Positions 8,881 through 17,125 are shown, numbered from the stretch's first letter. The stretch: 64,000 nucleotides of DNA from Lachnospiraceae bacterium (GCA_910574715.1 CAJTCH010000003.1:124001-188000); one strand, 5' to 3'. The notes: a model not told the origin generated them from the sequence alone. Numbers and translations: made by a program.

Positions 8881-9546
8881 TTACCCGATCCGGAAACTGT
8901 TCACAATCGTTGAGAACAACAACTGCCATCCATCCACAGTTACGAACAGAAGCAGCTTGAACGGCATAGAGATCATCGCCGGCGGCAGCATCATCATACC
9001 CATGGACATCAATGTACTCGAAACAACAATATCTATCAGCAAAAACGGAATATACAGCAGGAATCCCGCGGTAAATCCTTTCTTAAGTTCGCTTGTTATA
9101 AAAGAAGGAATGATCACCGTCATCGGAAGCTCCGTGACCTCCTCCACTTCCTCGTTCCCTGACATCTCCACATACATATTCAGAGAACTCTTCTCCGTAT
9201 TCGTCAGCATGAATTCCTTGAGCGGTATCTGCGCCCGTGCGATCGCTTCCTCCTGGGAGATCTCCTGGTTCTTATACGGCGTATACGCCTGTGTATTGAT
9301 CTCCTTGATCACAGGATCCATGATAAATAAAGTCAGGAAGATCGCAATCCCTACGATTACCATATTCGGCGGGGTCTGCTGAACTCCTATCGCATTTCTC
9401 AGAAATGAAAGAATGATTACTGTCCTTGCAAAAGAGGTTACCATGATCAAAAGAGAGGGCAGAAGTGATATGACCGTCAGCATCAGTAAAATATCCAGCG
9501 TAGGAACCTGATTGCCATTCACATTAATTAATGGTGAGTCGTACAC
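8881..9546 (-). CDS. fliP: Flagellar export gate protein FliP
   Basis: The product has 221 residues, close to the length in B. subtilis. It starts at GTG 9546 with GGAGG 9 nt upstream, and its start overlaps the fliO stop by 1 nt. Conserved parts include the ISLLPSLLIMVTSFARTVIILSFLR region (seen as ISLLPSLLIMVTSFAR, then TVIILSFLR), IGVQQTPPN, and the C-terminal MMLPPAMISMPFKLLLFV helix. FliP forms the pentameric core of the type III export pore. The order fliO-fliP-fliQ-fliR-flhB-flhA is canonical. Confidence 0.96.
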   Translation of the reverse strand: MYDSPLINVNGNQVPTLDILLMLTVISLLPSLLIMVTSFARTVIILSFLRNAIGVQQTPPNMVIVGIAIFLTLFIMDPVIKEINTQAYTPYKNQEISQEEAIARAQIPLKEFMLTNTEKSSLNMYVEMSGNEEVEEVTELPMTVIIPSFITSELKKGFTAGFLLYIPFLLIDIVVSSTLMSMGMMMLPPAMISMPFKLLLFVTVDGWQLLFSTIVNSFRIG

Positions 9547-9896
9547 TACTTTTTCCCTCCTCTTTTTCCTATGTCACCCAGCTTCTCCATCATCGACTTA
9601 AAGTCCGGTATCATGGACGCACCTTCCTGCGCGTCCGGTTCCAGCGGAAATAATTCATCATCCTGGATCTCAGACAGAACATTGACCTGGCCGGATGTAA
9701 CGCCTACCAACAGATACTTGCCGCCGACCTGCACGATCGCCATGTGTCTGTCCTGACCCAGCGTGATCTGGTCTATCAGCCGCATATACCGGGAACTGCC
9801 GGCCCGGCTCATCCCCTTACCTATGTACTTGCTGGCCAGATAACTCAGATATATAATCACTGCAACTGCAACAAAGGTAGCAATCACTCTCCACAT
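9546..9896 (-). CDS. fliO: Flagellar export assembly protein FliO
   Basis: The product has 116 residues with one N-terminal membrane segment (about residues 3-25, VIATFVAVAVIIYLSYLAS). The short soluble domain has the loosely conserved LIDQITLGQDRHMAIVQVGG stretch. FliO helps FliP assemble in the membrane and is the least conserved gate component. Identification rests on the hydrophobic N-terminus, this motif and the position between fliY and fliP. Its stop codon shares one base with the GTG start of fliP. Confidence 0.88.
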   Translation of the reverse strand: MWRVIATFVAVAVIIYLSYLASKYIGKGMSRAGSSRYMRLIDQITLGQDRHMAIVQVGGKYLLVGVTSGQVNVLSEIQDDELFPLEPDAQEGASMIPDFKSMMEKLGDIGKRGGKK

Positions 9897-9914
9897 ACAA
9901 TACCTTCCTTACTA

Positions 9915-11393
9915 TTAATGCTGCTCTAATGCGATCAGATTCACTTTCATGATCTCAGTGATCCTGATTCCAAAGTTGTCTTCCACAACTACAACATCAC
10001 CCTTGGCAATGCACTGTCCATTAACAAAGAGATCAACCTGCTCTCCTGCAAGTTTGTCCAGAACTACCAGCGATCCCTTCGTAAAATCAAGGATATCCTT
10101 CACCAGCTTCTTCGTTCTTCCGATTTCAACCGATATTTCAAGAGGAACGCCCATGATCAGTTCCATGTTCTCCTCCTGTTCGCCCTCCAGGACAATTCCG
10201 TTGTCTGCCTTCAGACTCGTCTGCGCCGGCGCCTGCACATGTATCATCTTCGGTTCAGGCGCAGCCTTCTTCTGCTCCTGACTCTGCATCTGCATCTGCT
10301 GCATCTGCTGCATCTGCTGCATCATCTGCTGCATCATCTGCATCTGCATCATAGCCACATCCGAACTCACCGCCTGCTGCGGCACCATCGGCATCGCTGC
10401 CTGCTGCGGTACTGCCGGAGCTGCCGGAGCTGCTCCTGCCGGGGCCGCTGCCGGAGCCGGACTTGGCGCCGGAACCGGTACTGGAGCCGGACTTGGCGTT
10501 GACGCCGGGGCCGGACTTGGCGTTGACGCCGGGGCCGGACTTGGCGCCGGAGTGTCGTCCATTCCGGCTAACATACGCTCGATCTCTTCCTGGGACATGG
10601 TCCCCCCTGAAGATGCCGCCGGAGCCGGTTCTGGCGCCGGGGCCGGACTTGGCGCCGGAGTGTCGTCCATTCCGGCTAACATACGCTCGATCTCTTCCTG
10701 GGACATCGTTCCCCCTGAAGATGCCGCCGGAGCCGGTTCTGGCGCCGGGGCGCTTGCTTCCTGTGCCTTCGCTCCTCCCGGAACATACGGAATGATAGCC
10801 TCCGGCGGAAGGAATCCTTCTACCAGTCCCTTTGCCAACGCGATCGGCATAACATTGAAGAACTCACTCTCAAGCTTATCTGCGATCTTCAGTGTAAATC
10901 CAACCACTACCTTCGGCTCGTCATCTACAAAATATTTATTAATAAATTCCTGCTCATTTTCCACCTCGAAAGAAATCGGCGTGGAAATATTGACCATTCT
11001 TCCCAGGAATTCGGACAGCGCTGTCGCAGACGCGCCCATCATCTGGTTCATGACCTCGCAGACCGCACTGATGTTAATCTCGTTCAGCTCGAAATCTTCA
11101 TCAGGAATCTCCATGCCCATGACCATCTCCACGATCACCTTGATATCATGCCTCTTAAGGAGCATGACATTCTCGCCTTCTAATCCTGCAACGTAGGTAA
11201 TCTCGACGCAGACTGCCGGTTCCACCCTGTCCATCTCAAATTCTTCTTTTTTCACGACATTGACGATCGGAGTTGTAATATCTACCCTTGCATTCAACAT
11301 CGTGGAAACTGCTGTCGCAGACGCGCCAAGGCTGATATTGAGTATCTCGCCTATAGCATCTATTTCCAGTTTACTAAAGCAATCTGAATTCAT
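9915..11393 (-). CDS. fliY: Flagellar switch phosphatase FliY (CheC-like plus FliN domain) with duplicated docking motif
   Basis: The product has 492 residues, longer than the roughly 380 of B. subtilis FliY. Residues 1-205 form a CheC-like phosphatase domain with two active-site helices (AIGEILNISLGASATAVS and CEVMNQMMGASATALS). Residues about 405-492 form the FliN/SpoA C-ring domain. Between them is a long Pro/Ala-rich linker containing two tandem 36-residue units, each starting TMSQEEIERMLAGMDD, then a Met/Gln-rich stretch. This motif resembles the FliM N-terminal CheY-P-binding peptide (LSQSQIDALL in the FliM encoded here). In B. subtilis FliY that peptide is at the N-terminus; here it is internal and doubled. 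The gene lies between flgC and fliO. Confidence 0.93.
   Translation of the reverse strand: MNSDCFSKLEIDAIGEILNISLGASATAVSTMLNARVDITTPIVNVVKKEEFEMDRVEPAVCVEITYVAGLEGENVMLLKRHDIKVIVEMVMGMEIPDEDFELNEINISAVCEVMNQMMGASATALSEFLGRMVNISTPISFEVENEQEFINKYFVDDEPKVVVGFTLKIADKLESEFFNVMPIALAKGLVEGFLPPEAIIPYVPGGAKAQEASAPAPEPAPAASSGGTMSQEEIERMLAGMDDTPAPSPAPAPEPAPAASSGGTMSQEEIERMLAGMDDTPAPSPAPASTPSPAPASTPSPAPVPVPAPSPAPAAAPAGAAPAAPAVPQQAAMPMVPQQAVSSDVAMMQMQMMQQMMQQMQQMQQMQMQSQEQKKAAPEPKMIHVQAPAQTSLKADNGIVLEGEQEENMELIMGVPLEISVEIGRTKKLVKDILDFTKGSLVVLDKLAGEQVDLFVNGQCIAKGDVVVVEDNFGIRITEIMKVNLIALEQH
10490..10760 (-). repeat. Tandem coding repeats in fliY linker (two 108-bp units plus 24-bp units)
   Basis: Two near-identical 108-bp units are offset exactly 108 bp (for example the same bases at 10,551 and 10,659) and encode the 36-residue docking-motif repeat. 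Next to them, two 24-bp units encode PAPASTPS twice. All keep frame, so copy-number change by recombination would lengthen or shorten the linker without breaking the protein. Confidence 0.9.
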
Positions 11394-11432
11394 ATTAACC
11401 CTTCTCTCCTTCCGGGAACATCACCCCTGTTT

Positions 11433-11882
11433 CTATTTGCCGATATCAATCGCCCTTTGCGCCATTAACTTCATCGCATTGAACGCCGTGATATTCGCCT
11501 CATAAGATCTCGTCGCAGACATACCGTCTACCGTCTCTTTGACAAGATCCACGTTCGGCATCATAACATAACCTTCTTCATTCGCATCCGGGTGATCTGG
11601 ATTATAGACAGGCTGCAGATCTCTCTGATCCTCTATAATCTCCGTTACCCTCACACCGCCCTTAGACGCCGTGCGGTTCAGAAGGCTGTTGAATCTGCTT
11701 CGGAAAGAAGTCGTAGTTGAAGGTACCTCCTGCAATACAACCATCTTCCGGCGGTACGGGCCTTCGCCGCTTGCCGTTCTGGTCGTGTTGCTGTTTGCTA
11801 TGTTCTCAGATGCTATGTCAAGACGCTGACGCTCAGCCGTCATGCCTGATGCACTGATATCAAATGAACTCAAAAAAGACAT
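11433..11882 (-). CDS. flgC: Flagellar proximal rod protein FlgC
   Basis: The product has 149 residues. The N-terminus FDISASGMTAERQRLDIASENIANSNTTR (visible as FDISASGMTAERQ, then LDIASENIANSN) and the C-terminal SYEANITAFNAMKLM helix are diagnostic of FlgC. It forms part of the proximal rod with FlgB and FlgF. It lies between cheY and fliY, more than 13 kb from flgB and fliE, whereas in most bacteria the order is flgB-flgC-fliE. No other flgC copy is in the window, so this one is presumably the functional gene, moved by rearrangement. Confidence 0.94.
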   Translation of the reverse strand: MSFLSSFDISASGMTAERQRLDIASENIANSNTTRTASGEGPYRRKMVVLQEVPSTTTSFRSRFNSLLNRTASKGGVRVTEIIEDQRDLQPVYNPDHPDANEEGYVMMPNVDLVKETVDGMSATRSYEANITAFNAMKLMAQRAIDIGK

Positions 11883-11897
11883 AAATTACCTCCTTAA

Positions 11898-12257
11898 TTA
11901 ACCGAGGATCTTCTTAACAGTTGAAAGAACACGCTCCGGCTTAAATGGCTTAACGATAAAGTCTTTCGCGCCTGATTTGATGGAATCCATAACCATCGTC
12001 TCCTGACCCATAGCAGAGCACATTACGATCGTCGCTCCCGGATCCATCGCTTTGATCTCTTTTAATGTCTCAAGTCCATCCTTGTTCGGCATTGTGATAT
12101 CCATGAAGACAAGATCCGGCTTCTCTGCCGTATAAGCTTCCACTGCCTTCACACCGTCTTCCGCCTCAATAAGATCCGTATACCCTGCCTGTGTCAGCGT
12201 ATTCTTTAACATCATTCTCATAAACGCCGCATCGTCAACTAATAAAATCTTTGCCAT
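11898..12257 (-). CDS. cheY: Chemotaxis response regulator CheY
   Basis: The product has 119 residues, a single receiver domain. Active-site residues are visible: the acidic pair in LLVDDAAFMR, the phospho-acceptor Asp in LVFMDITMPNKDG (about residue 54), Ser/Ala in IVMCSAMGQE and Lys in FIVKPFKPE. CheY-P binds the C-ring proteins FliM and FliY to control rotation. The location between fliM and flgC, inside the operon, fits the flagellar CheY of Clostridia and Bacilli. CheC and FliY encoded here are its likely phosphatases. Confidence 0.95.
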   Translation of the reverse strand: MAKILLVDDAAFMRMMLKNTLTQAGYTDLIEAEDGVKAVEAYTAEKPDLVFMDITMPNKDGLETLKEIKAMDPGATIVMCSAMGQETMVMDSIKSGAKDFIVKPFKPERVLSTVKKILG

Positions 12258-12336
12258 CTTTCTCTACCTCACTTTGTTATTGTTTATTATCATTATAATT
12301 TATATACTCAGATAATTCCATGGATTTATCTGGTAG

Positions 12337-13404
12337 TTATACTGCCTCTGCCTCTGTCTCTGCTTCTGCGCTCATAATCTCATCGTCTCCGTCATCCTTA
12401 TACTCAAGAATACGGTCTTCAATCTTGACTGCAACATTCTTGTTATGTACGCCAAGCTGACCATTGAACCACGGCTGGCCCGCAATATACAGAGAAACAA
12501 GAGAATCCTGCGGTTTGTTCAGATCGATAACGTCGCCCACATGCAGGTTGTATACATCGTCCAGATTGAGCCTTGCCACACCAAGCTGTGCGGTAACATC
12601 CATCTTGGACTCTCTGATGTTCTCCAGAATATCTTCGCGTGTATTGCGGATACCGACTCTGTCGCTCTTCTTCGCGAGATGCTTCGTCTTGTCGATGATC
12701 TCGAATACATTGCTCAAGAGTGTTCCCGGTATACAGATATTCATTGCTCCCTCAATATCCCCCATCTTGATATGGAGCATGATGATCACGACCGTCTCAT
12801 CCACACTGATTCCCTGGAACATGCTCGGATTCTCCTCGATACTGTCATACTGTGCTTTCAGACTGATATAGCCGGACCACACATCATTCATGATCGAGAT
12901 CGGATACTTGATGATCTTCGCATACAGCGCAAGTTCAATATCCGTATAATTATATGCCATGTCGATGGTCATATCTGTACCCGAACCGCCAAGCATACGG
13001 TCGATCATGGATCCCATCACCAGAGGACTGATATGAATCAGCACAGGCGGATTCGTAGAACGGTCGGGCAGCTCTACGTCTACGATCGTAAGTACGTCCG
13101 ACTCATTCAGCGCATTGCCGAATTCATAATACCTCTGTTCCTCAACGCCTATGACTTCTACTTCACTTGCCACACGGAACAGCCCGTTGATCTGTGAGAC
13201 CAGAATCCTGGAATAGTTGTCATAGATACTGTTGAGCATCTTTAATTTATCTTTTGTATACTTCTTAGGACTGAAGAAATCGTATTTCTTATATTCCTTC
13301 TCGGGCTTTTTCGGTTCTTCTGTCTCAGGCGCACCCCCTGAATCAGCATTCTGCATTGAATTCAGCAGCGCGTCTATCTGACTTTGCGATAATACATCTG
13401 CCAT
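12337..13404 (-). CDS. fliM: Flagellar motor switch protein FliM
   Basis: The product has 355 residues. The CheY-P docking peptide LSQSQIDALL is at residues 5-14, followed by an acidic/Lys-rich linker. A CheC-like middle domain that binds FliG covers about residues 45-230 (GLFRVASEVEVIGVEEQRYYEF is a conserved part, seen as GLFRVASEVEV then IGVEEQRYYEF). The C-terminal SpoA-like domain includes the VGDVIDLNKP segment and binds FliN/FliY. It lies between motB and cheY. In many relatives fliL lies between motB and fliM; here only 25 nt separate them. Confidence 0.96.
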   Translation of the reverse strand: MADVLSQSQIDALLNSMQNADSGGAPETEEPKKPEKEYKKYDFFSPKKYTKDKLKMLNSIYDNYSRILVSQINGLFRVASEVEVIGVEEQRYYEFGNALNESDVLTIVDVELPDRSTNPPVLIHISPLVMGSMIDRMLGGSGTDMTIDMAYNYTDIELALYAKIIKYPISIMNDVWSGYISLKAQYDSIEENPSMFQGISVDETVVIIMLHIKMGDIEGAMNICIPGTLLSNVFEIIDKTKHLAKKSDRVGIRNTREDILENIRESKMDVTAQLGVARLNLDDVYNLHVGDVIDLNKPQDSLVSLYIAGQPWFNGQLGVHNKNVAVKIEDRILEYKDDGDDEIMSAEAETEAEAV

Positions 13405-13429
13405 CCTAAACTCCCACTTTCCTTTATAA

Positions 13430-14173
13430 TTATCTGTTCATTTCCTGATAATACTCTTCCAGACTATGTTCAACAGCATCGGATTTCGTGATCAGCAGCT
13501 CAACACGGCGGTTCTTCGCACGGTTCTCCGGTGTATCGAACGGAGCGATCGGTCGGAACTGTCCATAACCGACTGCCACGATCTTATCTCCGGAAACTTC
13601 TGTCCGCTGCTGAATAAACGCTGCTACACGCGCCGCTCTCTCTGCCGACAGAACTCTGTCGTTCACCGGATTGTTCGGAACATTCGGATCAGCCTGTGCC
13701 GTATGTCCAAGGACCTGAACTTCCTTCACAGCATCCTTCACACCGGACATAATGGAAGCAAACTGTGCCAGGATCGCTGTTCCTTCATCCTTGATAATAG
13801 AACTGTCTCCATCGAAGAATACATTATCCTGGAATGTGATAAACGTATATCCATCCCCTTTAAACAACTCAACCTCTCCGTCCAGATTCGCAGCTTCTAT
13901 CGCTTCCTTCAGACTCTCAAACAGATCGTCGAACTCGTCTACATCAACGCCTCCCGGGACCTCGTCGTTGGCGTCTATCTCCGTATTCTCCGCGATCTGT
14001 GATACCTCCTTCGCATCCGGGTTAAAGCTCTTAACAACCTGAATCCATTTCGCCTGATCCAGCGTCGAGATCGAATATAATAATACAAAGAAACAGAGCA
14101 GCAGAGTCACCAAGTCACCATATGTATCCATCCAATTGGCGCCGCCGCCAGACGGCTTATTCCTCTTCTTCAT
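13430..14173 (-). CDS. motB: Flagellar stator protein MotB
   Basis: The product has 247 residues. One membrane segment (about 18-40) contains the essential ion-binding Asp at about residue 20 (DTYGDLVTLLLCFFVLLYS). A periplasmic plug/linker follows, then an OmpA-like peptidoglycan-binding domain (about 115-235) with VLGHTAQADP, LSAERAARVAAFI and GYGQFRPIAP. MotB anchors the stator to the cell wall. The gene is 12 nt after motA. The plain Asp-plus-LVTLLLCFF signature cannot by itself separate H+ from Na+ use. Confidence 0.96.
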   Translation of the reverse strand: MKKRNKPSGGGANWMDTYGDLVTLLLCFFVLLYSISTLDQAKWIQVVKSFNPDAKEVSQIAENTEIDANDEVPGGVDVDEFDDLFESLKEAIEAANLDGEVELFKGDGYTFITFQDNVFFDGDSSIIKDEGTAILAQFASIMSGVKDAVKEVQVLGHTAQADPNVPNNPVNDRVLSAERAARVAAFIQQRTEVSGDKIVAVGYGQFRPIAPFDTPENRAKNRRVELLITKSDAVEHSLEEYYQEMNR

Positions 14174-14185
14174 ATCTGCCTCCTG

Positions 14186-15001
14186 CTATTCTTCGCTTGC
14201 GCTGCCCTTGCTTGACCCCTCAGAATCCAGAAGCTTCTGACGCTCCTTCTGGCTTACGAATGTAACAAGCTTCTCTCTTAAGAACTTCGGATTATCTCCT
14301 GCCTGAATCGCCAGGATACCTTCTATCATAATCTGCTTATACAGAAGCTCTTCGTCATTCCTTACCTTAAGCTTCGCAGCAATCGGAGCAAAAATCAAAT
14401 GAGCAAGTACACATCCGTAAAATGTTGTGATCAGCGCAGTCGCCATCGCAGGACCGATATCACCCGCGCCGCCTTCGCCTTCCAGGTTCATACCCTTCAG
14501 CATGTTAACCAGACCAACCAGAGTACCGATCATACCGAATGCAGGCGCCTTCGCCTCCATCAACTGATAGATACCGATACAGTCCTCATGCCTCGTCAGC
14601 ATGGCGTCCACATCACTCTCTAAGAGGTTACGCACTTCTTCCGGCTCCGTCGCGTCCACGATCAGCATGATACCCTGCTTGAAGAACATATCGTCTATCT
14701 CATTAGCCTTCTCTTCCAATGCCAGAAGACCGTTCTGTCTGGCAAGCTGCGCCATCTCCACCAGCGTGTCTATGAGAGCGCCGATGTTATACTTCTTGCC
14801 CTGAAACAGAATCTTCGTATGCTTAAGGAGAGTCTTAAGCCTCCCGAACGGATAGCTTGCGATTGCCGCGGCAACCGTACCGCCAAGAACGATCGCGATA
14901 CTGGGTCCATCCCAGAAGTTACCAAGTTTTGCCGGACTGATACCTACGAATACGATCAGTACCGCTCCGATGATCACACCTAAAATACTAGTTATATCCA
15001 C
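14186..15001 (-). CDS. motA: Flagellar stator protein MotA
   Basis: The product has 271 residues with four membrane segments (two near the N-terminus, two around residues 150-200) and a large cytoplasmic loop between segments 2 and 3. The GMIGTLVGLVNMLKGM segment and the ATALITTFYGCVLAHLIFAPI segment (seen as ATALITTFYG then CVLAHLIF) are family hallmarks. MotA pentamers surround a MotB dimer and convert ion flow to torque against FliG. It is the first gene of the motAB pair and follows flbD. Confidence 0.96.
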   Translation of the reverse strand: MDITSILGVIIGAVLIVFVGISPAKLGNFWDGPSIAIVLGGTVAAAIASYPFGRLKTLLKHTKILFQGKKYNIGALIDTLVEMAQLARQNGLLALEEKANEIDDMFFKQGIMLIVDATEPEEVRNLLESDVDAMLTRHEDCIGIYQLMEAKAPAFGMIGTLVGLVNMLKGMNLEGEGGAGDIGPAMATALITTFYGCVLAHLIFAPIAAKLKVRNDEELLYKQIMIEGILAIQAGDNPKFLREKLVTFVSQKERQKLLDSEGSSKGSASEE

Positions 15002-15024
15002 GTTATCTTCACCGCCTTATTAAT

Positions 15025-15231
15025 TTATCTATCTGAATGGTCAAAATGGTAACCGTGTACTTTACCATTGTACTCAATTGTTTTCGCTATTATCTCTTCT
15101 GCATCTTCTTTCACTATATAAAATTTGCCGTTTGTCATAAGAATCTTCGACTCCGGAATCAGCTCAACGGATTCTATTTGAGCACAGTTCAGTACAATCT
15201 TAGTGTTGTTGAGTTTGGTTAGCATTATCAT
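15025..15231 (-). CDS. flbD: Flagellar operon protein FlbD
   Basis: The product has 68 residues (MIMLTKLNNTKIVLNCAQIE at the N-terminus, then a conserved acidic GKFYIVKEDAEEII stretch). This small cytoplasmic protein is found next to motA/flgE in Gram-positive flagellar operons. Its biochemical role is not established; it is not the Caulobacter NtrC-like FlbD. It lies 23 nt upstream of motA. Confidence 0.85.
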   Translation of the reverse strand: MIMLTKLNNTKIVLNCAQIESVELIPESKILMTNGKFYIVKEDAEEIIAKTIEYNGKVHGYHFDHSDR

Positions 15232-15736
15232 ATCATAATTCCTCTTAAAAATATACCCCTGATGTTCTACTCATGACAGGGGGTGCCTGGATGGGTAGTA
15301 GATTTGTCGGTGCAGGGTGGACGCGGTTCTGAGGAAACGGCTGTCTCACGCAGACTGGGGCAACACTTCGGTGAACTAACTGCATAACTGCGGCTAAGTC
15401 TCTCAGGAATGCCTTCGAGCCTAAGTCTCCGTAAGCAGTGGATTTCACCTTCGTTAAAAGCGCCCCTTGAATGTCTGCTAAGGAACTGGCGTTTCCTCAG
15501 AACTGCTGTTCTCTGGCAAAATCTAGGTATTGTACGGAGCAGGCGCGGGGATGTGATCGCGGCACATCTTGCCCGCTGCCCGCACCCGTATCGGCGCTTT
15601 TGCGGCTGTGGAGCGTTGTTGGATGATTCTGTCTGTCCTGTGGCTGTGGTTGGCGCTCTTCTGCCTATGAAGGTGAGTGTTCACTTTATAATTAAGTTCG
15701 TAACTTTTGTGTTTCTTCTATATTAGTTTGCTAGGA
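15232..15736. other. Gene-free, structure-rich 505-nt interval between flbD and flgE
   Basis: No frame here has a ribosome binding site and recognisable product. The stretch has long-range pairing: a perfect 14-bp inverted repeat at 15,326-15,339 and 15,490-15,503 encloses 150 nt of smaller hairpins. One of these is CACTTCGGTG at 15,365-15,374 (approximate), a UUCG tetraloop when read on the plus strand. CCCCTG/CAGGGG arms lie near 15,256-15,281. The right third (15,540-15,660) is GC-rich. All other gaps in this operon are under about 120 nt except the fliE-fliF gap. It could be a non-coding RNA, a processing site or a relic of an insertion; no known family is assigned. Confidence 0.5.
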
Positions 15737-17065
15737 TTATCGCTTCATGTTTACTAACTCCTGGAGCATCTCGTCTGTTACGGTGATAATCTTGGAGTTT
15801 GCCTGGAATCCTCTCTGGGTTGTGATCATGTTGGAGAATTCGTTTGCAAGGTCTACGTTCGCCATCTCGAGCCATCCGCTCTTAATCTTTCCGGCCGGGC
15901 CGCCGTTTGGTTTGATTGCTTCTGTCTCTCCGGCATTCGCACCAACGGTGTAGTAATATCCGCTTGCTTTCTCCAGACCGTTTGGATTCTCTACTGTACA
16001 AAGTGCAAGCTGTCCGATTGGAATAGCACGGTTCTGAATGTCTGTTCCCATGATTGTTCCATCTTCATCGATTCTCCAGCTTTGGATGTCGTAACGCTGT
16101 CCTGTATCCGGGTCGATTGGGATACGGATGGTGGAGAGGGTGTCTGGGTATACGGCTGCGGTGCCTGCTACTCGGTCATTACCTGGGTTGGTTTGTATTA
16201 AAGTTCCTACAGGTTTAAAGTTAGTGGTTGTTTTATCAAAGTCATTTTCTGGCCCAACACCCTTTGCAGTAATAATTAAATCAACAGAACCTTCTCCCGG
16301 CTTATCTTTTGTAGGATCTTGATACCTTTTTAAAGAAACATTATATCCAGAAAAATTAAATTTACCTGTTGGTTTTCCAGTTGCTGCATCAATATCTTCT
16401 TTTCCTGACACTGCTGAGAGCCAATCCTGTAATTGATCTTTAAAATCCGTTTGCGTAGTCTCTATCGCTATTCCGCCTATTGTAATTTCATATATTTTGG
16501 GTACTGCATTCGGGTCTTGCCCTGCCTTTTCTTTAACAGTCACAGTCTCACCAGTTAATGCATACTCTGCCGCCGTAGCCGGTTTCTCAGGAGTACCAGT
16601 TCCTTCCTGCACAGCATATCCATACACATAACTACCCATATCGTCTACCAGATAACCGTTGTTATCCACACTGAAGATTCCTACCCTTGACAGGAATAAC
16701 CCCGACCCCTCTACATTCGTAAAGGAACCGTTTACCATGTTTCCCACAAGGAAGAAACCTGTTCCGTCAATCATACAGTCCATAGTTCTTGAAGACGGCG
16801 ACGGTGCCCCTGTGGTGTATACGTTGGAGATAGATGATACGGTGGAACCATAACCTACCTGAGAAGCGTTATGTCCTCCGGCCGCTCCGGCTATGACACT
16901 ACCTCCGGTACTGTTGATAGAATTCGTATACATTGCGTCTTTGAAGTTGTAACTGTAGGATTTGAATCCCCAGGTATTTACATTGGCAATATTATTACCG
17001 ATTACGTCCAGCTTTGATTGATGCGCTTTGAGTCCTGCGACTCCAGCTACCATTGATCTGACCAT
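15737..17065 (-). CDS. flgE: Flagellar hook protein FlgE
   Basis: The product has 442 residues. The N-terminal D0 segment (VAGLKAHQSKLDVIGNNIAN, then VNTWGFKSYSYNF) and the C-terminal MANVDLANEFSNMI and TQRGFQANSKIITVTDEMLQ are diagnostic. The DGTGFFLVG segment belongs to domain D1. The centre (about residues 150-300; DNA 16,180-16,620) is more AT-rich than the rest and shows no conserved motif, as expected for the surface-exposed, variable hook domain. The gene follows flgD and the TIGR02530-type gene, the usual order. Confidence 0.96.
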   Translation of the reverse strand: MVRSMVAGVAGLKAHQSKLDVIGNNIANVNTWGFKSYSYNFKDAMYTNSINSTGGSVIAGAAGGHNASQVGYGSTVSSISNVYTTGAPSPSSRTMDCMIDGTGFFLVGNMVNGSFTNVEGSGLFLSRVGIFSVDNNGYLVDDMGSYVYGYAVQEGTGTPEKPATAAEYALTGETVTVKEKAGQDPNAVPKIYEITIGGIAIETTQTDFKDQLQDWLSAVSGKEDIDAATGKPTGKFNFSGYNVSLKRYQDPTKDKPGEGSVDLIITAKGVGPENDFDKTTTNFKPVGTLIQTNPGNDRVAGTAAVYPDTLSTIRIPIDPDTGQRYDIQSWRIDEDGTIMGTDIQNRAIPIGQLALCTVENPNGLEKASGYYYTVGANAGETEAIKPNGGPAGKIKSGWLEMANVDLANEFSNMITTQRGFQANSKIITVTDEMLQELVNMKR

Positions 17066-17102
17066 TTTTCATACTTCCTTTCTATTATACCGCTGCCGGG
17101 GA

Positions 17103-17125
17103 GGGCTTGCGAGTCGCGCAAGCCC
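17103..17125. other. Perfect hairpin between the TIGR02530-type gene and flgE
   Basis: Arms GGGCTTGCG (17,103-17,111) and CGCAAGCCC (17,117-17,125) are perfectly complementary with a 5-nt loop. No T-run follows on either strand, so it is not a standard terminator. In the operon mRNA it would sit about 40 nt upstream of the flgE start and could protect or mark an RNA processing end. Confidence 0.7.

Noticed and set aside
10490..10760. Direct repeats considered as a CRISPR array
   Set aside because: The units are in-frame coding repeats without unique spacers, and no cas genes are nearby.
10239..10795. His/Leu- and Pro-rich plus-strand frames opposite the fliY linker
   Set aside because: They are antisense shadows of the Pro/Ala and Met/Gln repeats, with no start signals and no family.
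15245..15448. 67-codon minus-strand frame in the flbD-flgE gap
   Set aside because: It has no ribosome binding site, its composition is unlike a protein from this genome, and it lies across the hairpins of the structured interval.
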